Part shown: one piece after another, positions 8,832-20,800 of the stretch
Position numbering within the stretch: the first letter of the stretch is position 1
How the letters are laid out: every line of letters starts with the position of its first letter
From: Chlorobiaceae bacterium
GTDB taxonomy: Bacteria; Bacteroidota; Chlorobiia; Chlorobiales; Chlorobiaceae
Direction of reading: 5' to 3'
Assembly (NCBI GenBank): GCA_013334485.1
Contig: JAAXXL010000021.1
Location: 1 to 39,699 of the forward strand
Length of the DNA stretch: 39,699 nt
Program-made: the position numbers and the translations under genes
The notes under the pieces: generated by a model
Seen by the model: only the letters and a program-made list of their open reading frames with translations
What the model was told of the DNA's origin: nothing
The model's database searches: none

Positions 8832-11800
8832 CTCCCGGCCACCTCCATGGCCATAGCCAATAGTGCATTGAGTCCCTCCTTTGGTATCGAAGGCCAGGTG
8901 ATACCGAAATTTTCAAGCAGAAGCAGGGTCCTCTTCGAGACGACCATAACCTTGTGTCGTCCTGCCAGTCCAGGGTTGGCGGATTGAAGCCCGAAATTCT
9001 CAACGGTTTCTGCAACTGCCGACTCCATCTCATGTTCGCCTGTGGCCTCTTGCAGCCTTGCGAGAAAATCACCGAAACTGCATGCCCTGACACTCTCTCT
9101 CATCCCTTCGGCTGGGAGAATAACATCTGCCAGAGAGTCACGGCGGGATGTCTCAATATGGTGAATCTCATTGGCTAATGACTCTCTCTCTGAAAGTGCA
9201 ATAATTGATCGGGCAACCAGATCGACATGGGAGAGCGATGCCGGAAACTCCATCGGCACAACACCGAGACGGATGAATGCCGCAAGCTGCCGGAAAAATG
9301 CATTATCACGGATGTTCTGCTGGAGCCTTGACCCCTTTGCGGCAAAGGAGATGTTTCCGACCCGGTGGATGGTGCAGTCGGGAAGCTCTGATCGGTATGC
9401 AAGGACAAGCCGTTCAGCCTCCTGCTTGGAGCGGATATAGTAGTTGTCATCGAGAACCTCTGGAGGAGAGTCATACTCGGTAAAGAGCCTGCTTTCGCCA
9501 TAGAGAGCACTTGCTGCAACTGAAAGGGTGGAGACAAAATGAAAATCAGCACTCTTTCCGCTTTGTTGCGCAGCCAGACGGAGAAGGTGGCGTGTTGCCG
9601 AGACATTGTCAGCAAGAAAATCACGGTAGTGACCGATATGGTTTACATTGGCAGCACAGTGGTAGATGGCATCAACTGTGTCCGAAAGCAGGCTGTAATC
9701 ATACTCCCGAAGAAGCAGTTGCGCATGACGGAGATCACCTGAAAGAAGCTTCAGTCGCGGATTTTCAAGCAGTGCACTTCCCTCATCAGGACCGAAATAC
9801 CAGTTCAGAACCTGCGCCAGCCGTCTCCGCCCGGCAACAGTGTCGCTGCTCCGCACCAGCACCGTTACCTCAACACTCTTGTCGGCAAGCAGTTCACGCA
9901 AGAGATAGCTTCCCAGATAACCGGTTGCGCCGGTAAGCAGCAGATGGCGGTATGATCGGCAAAGCCTGAGATCACGTTTCAGATCGGCCGCTACTCTCTC
10001 TTCATAGTGGAGTCGCTGAGGACGCAACAGCTCCTCCTGATCATAACCTGCATCCTGCTGAAGGCTCTCTGAACACTCCTGTTCTATAGAGAGACTCAAG
10101 AGAAGGTTGCGCAGATGATCGGGTCGGGGATTGCAGAGAAGGGCAAAGTCAGAAAGCACCGGGTGTTCGTAAAGGTTATTGACGGTACACTCAAACTCAC
10201 GGCCAAGACGGTTTATGACAGCTATAGCCTTCAGGCTGTCACCGCCAATGTCAAAAAAATGATCCTCCCGTGAGAGCATCGGCTTGCGGAGCAGTTCCGA
10301 CCACACCTCTGAAATCCTTTTTTCAATGGCGCTCTGCGGGGGTGTGCGATTGAATTGATGCTCGCTCTCCGATCCCTCATCCGCGAGCGGAAATGCCATT
10401 TGTGATTGCGATTCAAGCAGCGCCTCCCTGTCGACTTTCCCTGCCGGCGTGAGCGGTATTGAAGGGATCCGGATTATTGACGCAGGAATCATCCAGGAGG
10501 GGAGTGTTGCCGAGAGCCAGGTGGTCCACTCCACGTAAGTTGGAATTGAGGCCTCTTCATCAGCGGTAACAAATGAACGGAGAAACTGGCTATGGTCAGC
10601 ATCTGTTTCCACGATGGTAACCGCCTGCTGTATGCCCGGCCAGGAGGCAAGTCGGTGCTCAATTTCACCGAGTTCGACACGCTGACCGCGTAATTTCACC
10701 TGTGTGTCCCTTCTCCCGAGAATCTGCAGTTCGCCTGATGGAAGCCACCTGCCGAGATCGCCGGTTCTGTATCGTCGCTCTCCCTTCACGAAGAGGAATG
10801 CCGAAGCTGTAAGATCGGGTCTGTTGAGGTAGCCTTTAGCCAAACTCGCTCCTCCGACCCATACGTCACCGATAGAGCCGGGCGGAAGTGGTTTGCCCTC
10901 TTCTGAGGTTATATAAATTGTGGTGTTGGGAAGGGGACGACCGGTATGGATCGCTTCTTGATCGGGAAGAATACGACCGAGAGAAGAAGCCGCCGTATTC
11001 TCGGTAGGACCGTAACCATTGAAGTATGAAAGCTTTGGTGCGTAATAGCGGGCATCATCACTCACCGGCGACTCACCAACAGTCATGATAAGGCGGAGGT
11101 GGGCAGGAAATTCAGCCTGTTCAAACAGTCGAAGATAGGAGGGGGACATCGTTGCAATGGTGACCCCCCTGTGCCGGATCAAATCATGCATACAGGGAAT
11201 ATCATTCATCTCTTCACGCCTGACCGGCACCAGCGCTGCACCGGCGGCCCATGATACGGCCAGATCGCTTATCCAGAGATCAAATGAGGGCGAAGCGATC
11301 TGCATTACCCGGTCATCACTGTGGAGATCAAAAATTTCGGACTCGCCGAAACCGAGATTGAGCAGCCCCCTGTGGGAGAGCACAACACCTTTTGGCAGGC
11401 CGGTGGAACCTGACGTATAGATGATATAGGCAGGATCGTCAGGTGCAACTGTTCTGTCAAGTTCCCCTGAATCAGCCGGATCGTTGGGCATCTCTTCCGG
11501 TCGCACTATATGGAACTCATCACCGCCGAGTTCCGGTGGGAGGGGAAGCTGGTCAAGCGCAATGATAACTCGCACGCTGCACTCCCTGGCCATGAAGGCA
11601 AGCCGCTGTGGCGGCAGATCGGCTGAAAGTGCCAGATAGCATGCACCGGCTTTCCAGATTGCAAGCACCGTCTCCTGAAGTGTTGTGGAGCGCTCCGTCA
11701 ACACCGCGACGGTATCACCCGGCTGCACATCACGTTTCAGAAGAACACGGGCCAGGGTTTCAGCCCGGGTGTTGACAAGGTGGAAGCTCAACTCCGCCCC

Positions 11801-14800
11801 GGCAGTAACCACTGCGGGCCGCCCGGGGTAGAGCGAAGCGATCCTCAAGAAATGCTCGGGAAGAGTCTTTGCCGGCCAGGTACGGAGTGCACCCTGTTGC
11901 CAGCATGCAAGTTGCGCCTCCTCTTCAGGCAGCAGAAGCGGCAAAGGAGGTGATCCGCCATTGTTCTCCATGCTTAAAAACCGCATCCAGCCAATCAGGG
12001 AATCAAACATTCGGCGGGCACTACTCTCGCTATAGATGACGGCATTGACATAAAAGGTAAGAACAACTCCTCCATCTGCCTCTCCCTCATGCACCAGCAC
12101 CATGTCCTGAGCAGGCGCATTTTTTCGAACTTCATAGCCAACCACGCCATACTCAGGAAGGCCAAGCCCGCTGAAAAGGGGCTCCCGCTCTTCAGACGGA
12201 GTGAATGGCGGATTTTCTGTAACAGCAATATCAAAAAGAGGATAACGACCAGGATGCACTCCCGGCTCCTGATTACGACGAAAATCACTGTAGATTCTCG
12301 AAAATGGGTATCGGGAGTGCTGAAGGGCTTCAGCAAGCTGATGCTGCATCTGCTGCACCACAGCATCAACTGAAGGTGATTCAGGTGCGCGGAAAACAAG
12401 CGGAAGCATGTTTATAAAATATCCTATGGTTCGCATCTCGTCACCTGATTGCCGTGTAGAGGCGGCAGTACCAAGCATAAAACTGTTTCGACCAGTACGG
12501 CGGCGAACTTCAAGCCCGAGCAGGGCGAGCATGAAGGCGTGAAGCGTTGAGCGGTTTCTTTTGGCAAGTGAACGCAGTCCATTTGCGGTCTCCCTGCCAA
12601 GAATGGTTCGCAAACAGTGGCTTCCGACGCAGGAGGAGGCGGAACGTGAGTTTGGACGCAATGAGTCAAGCGGCCACTCATCAAAGGCTTCAGGCGAATG
12701 TTTCAGAAGGCCGCCGGTGAGATTGTTCCAGTACTCAGCGTCGAAGAGTGCACTGCTGCTCTCCAGATAGGCGGCTTCACGCGCTGCCGGGCGATCGAAA
12801 CCGGCGCTCAGCACTGAGAGTGCGCTGCCTGTGAGCAGAGCCGAAAGTTCATCGATGAGAATGCCGAGCGAGAGCCCGTCGCCGACAGCATGATGCATTA
12901 CAAACCAGAAAACGCTCTGCGGGTTTTCACCAACAGTTATCAAACCTGCACGCCAAAGCCCCGGCTGGCTCATGGAAAAGGGTTCACTTTGGAAGCTGTT
13001 GGCAAGTGCACGGGCCTCTTGAAGCGTTGAGGAGAATTGAAACAGCGGGAGGGCATCAACCTTGTCAGAGACCACCCGCCGAAGGAGTCCTGATTCATCC
13101 TCAAGAAATCCGGTACGAAGGGCTTCATGCCGCTCGATCAACTCACTCCAGAGTGCGCTGAACTTTTCCGGAGAGGGCGCTTCGAGATGCAAAAGCAGCG
13201 TCAGGGGGATATTGAATCCGCTGGTGTCAAGCCCTGCATGCTCGGCCGTCCAGAACTCACGCTGCCCCTCTGTAGCAAGGTCTGAAAGGCCGTCAAGGGT
13301 TCCCTCCTCTGTGGCTCTCAACTCGCGAACCCTTTCAGAAAAACCGGCAAGGGTTGGTTCCGCAAAGAGTTCGCGAGCGGGAACTTCACGCCCGAGTTGT
13401 TTTTCGAGTCGATGGGCAACAGAGATTGCCAGCAGACTGTGACCGCCGAGAGCAAAAAAGTTGTCTTCGCGATGGATCGGAGTTCGTTTCAACAGATCAC
13501 TCCAGATCCCGGCAATAGAGCTTTCCAGCTCATCTTCTGGCAAAGTCAGCCCGGAGTTCAAAGGATGAAGATCCAGCAGGTCAAGAAGTGCCCCCCGGTC
13601 CACCTTGCCTGAAACCATCAGGGGAATGGAGTCCACCGAAATCACTCCGGAGGGGATCATATGAGAGGGCAGGCGCTCCATCAGGAAGGTTTTCCACGCA
13701 TCCATTCCGGGCATCTGCTCTCCCGGAGCAGGCCGAACAACTCCCCATAAACTCTTTGCTCCCCCTGGTTGCTCCTGCAGAAGAACCACCGCCTGCGAGA
13801 TTGCCGGATGCAGCATCAGAGCGTACTCTATTTCGCCAGGTTCAATGCGAATTCCGTTCAACTTCACCTGCTCATCAATACGCCCGATAATCTCAATAGT
13901 TCCATCCATGTGCCAGCGGCCAAGATCTCCGGTACGGTAGAGACGACCATGCGGACTCTCCCTGAAACATGACGCATTGAGTTCCGGACGGTTCAGGTAC
14001 CCCTGGCTGATTCCGAGGCCTCCCAGCCAAACCTCTCCCGCAACCCCAGGGGCGAGTGCGCTGCCCTCTTCATTGCAGACAAAGAGTGTAGTATTCGGCA
14101 GGGGACGACCGCATGAGAGAAAACGGCGATCATCACCCGTCAGAACGCCCATGGTGCTGGTTATCGTATTCTCTGTTGGACCATAGGCGTTGAAATAGCT
14201 CAGCTTCGGAGCATACCGATACACATCGGCCGGCAGCGGAGCTTCGCCCCCGGTTACCAGCACCCGCACAGAGGAGGGGAGCTCCATCCCCTCGAAGAGT
14301 CCGAGATAGGTTGGGGTAATGTCTGCCACCGTGATACGCATCTCCTGCAGAAAATCAAGAAAACGCTTTGGTGACTCAATAATATGTTTCGGCACAGCAC
14401 AAATCGTACCACCTGTCAAGAGCGGTAAACCTATATCGGAGAGGGAGACGTCAAACGATGGGGAGGCGAACAGGAGAGAGCGGTCATCGGCATTGAAACC
14501 AAGAATTGCGGCGGCACCGAGCACCATATTCACCAGACTTTTGTGTGCAATCAGTGTTCCTTTCGGCCTGCCGGTCGAGCCCGAGGTATAGAGGATGTAG
14601 GCCGTATCCTCCGGGTCACCAACATTTTCAGCTCTTTGCGCATATTGCTGCAGATATTCTCCGGTCAGCTCCTCGGGCCGCAACGGATCGGAAAAGAGGC
14701 AGGAAAGCACTTCAGGCAAGGCCACGCCGTCAAGAACAATGAGATGAGTTGCCCCGGCATCTTCAGCCATAAAGCCGATCCGTTCCGGCGGCAGTTCAAC

Positions 14801-17800
14801 GGAGAGGGGCAGGTAGATGGCACCACTTTTCCATATACCCAGCAGTGCTGCCGGAAGGTTCGGTGAACGACCGGTCAGAACCGCTACCACACTCCCTTTT
14901 GAGACTCCGCATTCTGAAAGTGCGTGAGCAATGGCGTCAGCCTCATTATCAAGCTCCCTGTAGGTGATCTGGCGATCCGGTGTTATGACTGCCGGCCTGC
15001 CAGCCTGACCCGGCAGACCAGTGATACGCTCAAAAAGGTGGTGAACACAGAGTTGCGGGCGCTCGATCATCTCTCCCTGTTGCCATGCGCCAAGCATGCA
15101 CAACTCCTCCTTGAGGAGAGAGGGAAGGGGACGATCCGCATTTTCCTTGCTTTCCGCAAGCCATCGAGCCCATCCTCTCAGCGCTTCAAGCCAGATCCGG
15201 GCCGTCTCCTGACTGTAAATGGCGGCATTGACATGCCATTGCAGCAGAATTTCCCCTCTCTCCAGATTCTCATGGATAAGCACCATATCCTGGCCGGGTG
15301 AATTGCCGGTAAATTCATACCGGATTGATTCATCCGGATTTCGGGAGCGTGAAAAACAAGAGGCTCCACCAACCCTGTTGCTGCCTGGATTTTCCGTTAC
15401 TGCAATATCAAAAAGGGGATAGCGCTGTGGATTGCGCAGTTGCGGACGATCGTTCCAGAAAGAGTGGCAGATGCGGGAAAACGGGAGCCTGGCATGCTGC
15501 AGTGCCTCGGCGAGGTGTTGCTGTGTTGATTGAAGGAGTTCGCTGAAGGTTCGCTGACGTTCTGCCTTGAGATGGAGGGGGAGCATATTCACTCCATAGC
15601 CGACTATCAGTGAGTCGGACGCTCGCTCCCGGAGAGAAGCCGTGGTACCGATCATGATGTCGCTCCTGCCGGTGCGCCGGCCGGCTTCGAGTGCGAGAAG
15701 CGAAAGAATCAGCGAGTGTAGCGTTGCACCATTATTGCGCGCAAGAGCTTTGAGCACATCGGCTGTCCGGCACTCAAGGAGTAGCTCAAAACGATGGCTG
15801 CCCGTTGCACTCCTTGAGGATCGAGCCATGTCGAGAGGCCACTCCTCAAATGCCGGATCCGGTACCTGATGCAGGAGGTTTTTCCAGTGGAGCGCCTCTT
15901 TTGTCGCCTCCGGAGAAGCAAGATAGGAATACTCACGTGCAGCAAAGAGTTTCCCGCCTTTCACCTGCCCTGAGAGCTCACCCGCCTGAAGCAGGGTGGT
16001 CAGTTCACTCAACAGGGTAGCGATCGACTGCCCGTCACCAAGAGCGTGATGAAGCGCCAGCCAGAAAAAACGCTCCTGCCCCTCTGCGGTTTCAACAAGA
16101 CCGGCCCGCCACAGAGGAGTTGCACTCATCGAAATGGAGGTGAACTGCCGTTCGCGTATCAGGCCGAGAGCATCGGCCCGGGAGAAGGTCTGTGAAGATT
16201 CAAGCGTCCACTCAACATCATCAGCAATATGGCGTCTTAATTGTCCGGTTTCATCCTCCGCAAAACTGCTCCGTAAAGCTTCATGGCGCTTTACCAGAAT
16301 CGCCCATGCACTCTGGAGGCGATCTGTTGTAATCTCTCTGCTTATGAGATAGTCAACCGGAATAATGAAATTACGGGTATCAAGTCCGGCTGACTCTGCA
16401 ATCCAGAACTCATGTTCACCTTCAGAGGCAAGAGCACTCTCCTCTTCGACAGCATCCTCCTGGGAGAGCGGCTCCAGGGTTGCTATTGTTGCGACAAACA
16501 TCCTCAGTGTCGGAGCCGCAAAGAGCGCGCGTGCAGAGACCGGCAACCCGAGTGTTTCTCGTATGCGATGAGCCACGGTTACGGCAAGCAGACTGTTACC
16601 GCCGAGGGCGAAGAAGTTGTCGCTTCCGACAACACTCTGCTCAAGCAGATCGGCCCAGATGGCACCTACCTTTCGTTCAAGCGGACTCTGAAGCATCTCC
16701 ACATGAACGTCACTCTTTCGCTTCTCCTGCAGAGAGCTGAAGAGTGCCATCCGGTCAACTTTTCCGGAAGGGGTAAGCGGAATAACTGCTACCGCCATGA
16801 TTGAAGCCGGAACCATATGCAGCGAGAGGTGCCCGGATAGATAGTCAAGAAGCTTTGCCTCGGAAAACAGGCTCATATTTTCGGGTTGCACAAAAGCCCT
16901 AAGCACCTTCACTCCGCTCTGCAGCTCATCGGCAAGCACAACAGCAGTGACAACTGAAGGGTGCAGGGAGAGCATCTGCTCTATTTCGCCAGGCTCAACA
17001 CGCTGACCGTTCAGCTTGATCTGCTGATCGATTCGACCGCTGATTTCAAGTTGACCTTCCCTGCTCCATCTACCATAGTCGCCTGAGCGATAGAAGAGGC
17101 CTTCCGGGCTCTCTACAAAGTGCATCGCACTCTCCTCAGGCTGATTGAGATATCCCCGGGCGATCCCCAGACCGCCGAGCCAGATCTCACCCTCTGCGCA
17201 GGGAGGAACCGGAGAGCCGTCATCCCTACGGACAGAAATCTGCATGTTGGAGAGGGGAGTGCCCACGCTGATGGGGCATCGAGGATCGTGGTCACCCGGA
17301 ATCAGAGCCCCCGACACCACAATGGTCGCCTCGGTAGGGCCATAAAAATTCCAGAATGCGACACTGCCTGCGTAGAGCGCAACATCGTTATGGTTCGGAG
17401 CCTCTCCTCCGGTGAGCAGAATACGCAATCCTTCGAACGGCAGTTTCTCGCTGACCCTGAGGTATGACGGCGTATGAAAGGCAACGGTGACGCCAAGATC
17501 GCGATAGTATGGCTTCATCTGCCACGGATCTTCACGAAGTGCGGGGGCAACCGGAACCATAGCAATCCCGCTGAAAAATCCGTGGCCCATCTCCCAGAGG
17601 GATGCATCAAAAGTGATGGTCGAAACAAGTGCGATACGGTCATCATCTCGAAGCCCTATGCGCTCTGCAACACCAACTATTGTATTGATATATGCAGCAT
17701 GTGTTACGGGAACCCCTTTTGGAGTGCCGGTCGTTCCCGAGGTATAGATAATGTAGGCAACATCATCCACTGTTCCGTCAATCTCCGGTCGCAGCGCTGA

Positions 17801-20800
17801 AGGTGAAGAATCCTCCGGTCGGATAATGGCATCAAACTCCCGCGAGAGAGCCTCTGGCGTGGTGAGACCGTCAAGGACAATAAGATGCTTTGCGCGGGCA
17901 TCTCTGGCCATTGTTGCCAGTCGAGCTGCGGGAATATCAGCAGAGAAGGGGAGATAGGATCCTCCTGCTTTCCATATTGCGAGCACTGTAGCCGGGAGAT
18001 TTCCGGGAGCTGAAGCAAGTACAGCAACAACTGTACCCCGCACCACACCGTGACTCTTGAGGCATGCTGCAATGCCGTTTGCCCGGAGATCAAGATCCAT
18101 GAAGGATTCGAACTTCTCTCTTATGATAATTGCCGGACGACATGGATTGTGATCAACAATAACTTCGAAAAGTTCATGACTGCGCCGCTCTGTCCGGATC
18201 TGCTTCGCCCCGTTTTCCCATATCCGGAGCAGCTCCTGCTCTTCCGGAAGCAGTGCGGGCAGCGGCTGCTCCATCCTTTCAGGATCTTCAGCCAGCCATC
18301 GAGCCCATGCAGCAAATGAAGAGAGCCACGCCCTGGCGCCCTCAATCGAGATCACTTCAGCGTTCCAGCTCAACAGCAGATTCAAGGCGCCACTCTCTTC
18401 AGCAGAAGGTTCATGACTGAAGGAGAGATCAAGACCGGCGGCCGGATGCCTGTCTTCTCCAGTGAGAGTAAGGGGCTCCAGCGTGATACCGCTCTTGCGG
18501 TCAATGCTGGTGCGGGAAGGAATTGCGGTCAGGGCAATATCGAAAAGTGAAGTCCGGGATGGTGCGCGAAGGTCGGGATAGCTCCGGCGAAACTCTCTGT
18601 AGAGCATGCCTGCTGGATAAGCTGCATGTTCAACGGTTTCAGTCAATGCTGACTGGGTAGTGCGCAAAAGAAGCGAAAAGGGGAGATCGCCATCCTTCAA
18701 AAGAATAACAGGAAGGAGGTTGACGAAATGGCCGACTGCGTTCTCATCCCCGGCAGGTCTGATGGTAATGCCGCTTCCGATCAGAATGTCACTTTTTCCG
18801 GAGCGGCGCCTGATCTCCGAAGCGAGAACGGCCAGAAGCAGGGCATGCAACCCGGTTCCGCAGCGTTTAGCCAGCCGCCCGAGAGTGCTCACCGTCGCTG
18901 CATCAAGCTGCTCCACAAGAGGCTCATCGCCATCTGATCCGGACAATGCGGGACGCTGATGTTCCGTTACATATTCACTGAAGGCACCGCTCGCTCTTGC
19001 GGCTAAAGCCTCCAGACTGCTCGACCAGAATATGCGGTCGCGTTCGGCTTTTCCAGAGTGCAGATAGAGACGCTCTGCCCTGCTGGCCATGGCAATGCCG
19101 TTTGGTGCCGTTTGCAGCCGAACTCCGCCAAGCAGAGAGAGCAGATCATCCTGTATGATTTTGGCGGATGTGCCGTCCACAACAGAGTGGTGGAGCACGA
19201 ACCAGAAAAGTGTTTTCCTGCTTTCCTCAATCCTGACAATACCAGCCCTGGCTAAAGGGGGATCATCAAGCTTGAACCGATCATTTGCCCGGCGTTCAGC
19301 GATGCTGCGGCCCTCTGCTCCTGAATGACAATGATCAATCCGAAGTGCTGCGTGAGCGGATAACTCGCATGAGGAAACGGTTCGCCAGCAGATCCGGCCC
19401 GATTCATCTGCATATAACGCTGTTCGCAGCGCAGCATGGCGATCAATCAACCCTGCCCAGGCCGATTGCCATGCATTATTTGAAAATTCGCGACCTCTGA
19501 CATAGAGAACGCGCACAATGTGTGACGCTGCCGGATCAAGATCGAGCTCCGAGGCAATCCAGAAATCCTCCTGGTCTGCCGTTGCAATATCAGAAACAGT
19601 CTGATCCTGGTTGCCGGGAAGTTCAGGTTGCAGCTCAATCTCAGAGATCTTTTCTGCAAGTCCCCTGATGCTCAGGGTGCTCAGAACCATCTGCACCGGA
19701 ACATGGTAACCAAGCAGATGCAAACGCTGACTTACAGCAATGGCAAGCAGACTTGTTCCGCCTGCGGCAAAGAAGTTCTGCTCTCTCATGATCGGTCGGA
19801 CATCAAGAAGCTCCTCCCAAATTGAGGCGATGGCCTTTTCAATATCTCCCTCCGGAGGGGTAGAGCAATCTCCTTCTCCAGCGCCGTTAAAGAGGATACC
19901 TTCTGCAATCTCCTGAAGGGCTCTCTGGTCAACCTTGCCTGCCGAGCTTAACGGCATCTTCTCCAGCACGACAACATGTGCAGGAATCATATAGGAAGGT
20001 AGAGTCCTTTGAAGAAACTCACGCCACGCTATCGCTTTCGCATCTGCTAAATCATGGGACTCGACAAAGGCATAAAGCATCTTTTTAAGATGTAAAACCT
20101 TTGCGATCTTAACTGCAGGATGGCGCTGGAGCGCAAGCTCAATCTCATCAAGCGAAACCGCCTGCCCGGAAATTTTTACCGCATTGTCTGATCTTCCGAG
20201 TGTTTCAAGTTCACCGTTGCTGTTCCATCGGGCAAGGTCACGTGAACGGAAAGCTCGCCCATAACGTGTTTCAATAAAATACTCTGCGTTCAGTTCAGGT
20301 TGCTTCAGATAGCCTGGAGAAACACCGACACCAACAACATGAACTTCACCGATTTCGCCTTGCGGCACCTCATTTCCCTCCTCATCGAGCAGATAGACCT
20401 CCGTATTTGCAAACGGCCGGCCGCTCAACACAGTACCCGTTTCATCGGGATCGACATGATGCATGCAAATGGTACCGCACACCTCAGTTGCGCCGTGTAC
20501 ATTCCAGTAATCAACATATTCGGCATAATATCTCGCATCATCAGCATTCGGCAGTTCACCGGCAGTTATGACACAGCGAAGCCCCTCAGGAACTGCCCTG
20601 TCAAGAAGATGAAGGTATGATGGGGTAAAAAGCGCGATTGAAACATGGTGGCGACTCATCAACTCAATCAGGAGATCAGGTCTGTCTACTACAGATCGTG
20701 ATACCGGGACAAAGGCTGATCCTGAAATCAGGGGAATGCAGAGCGTTCGGAAACCAAGAATAAATACAGGAGAGGAGGAGAGCAGGATGCGGTCTTCACT

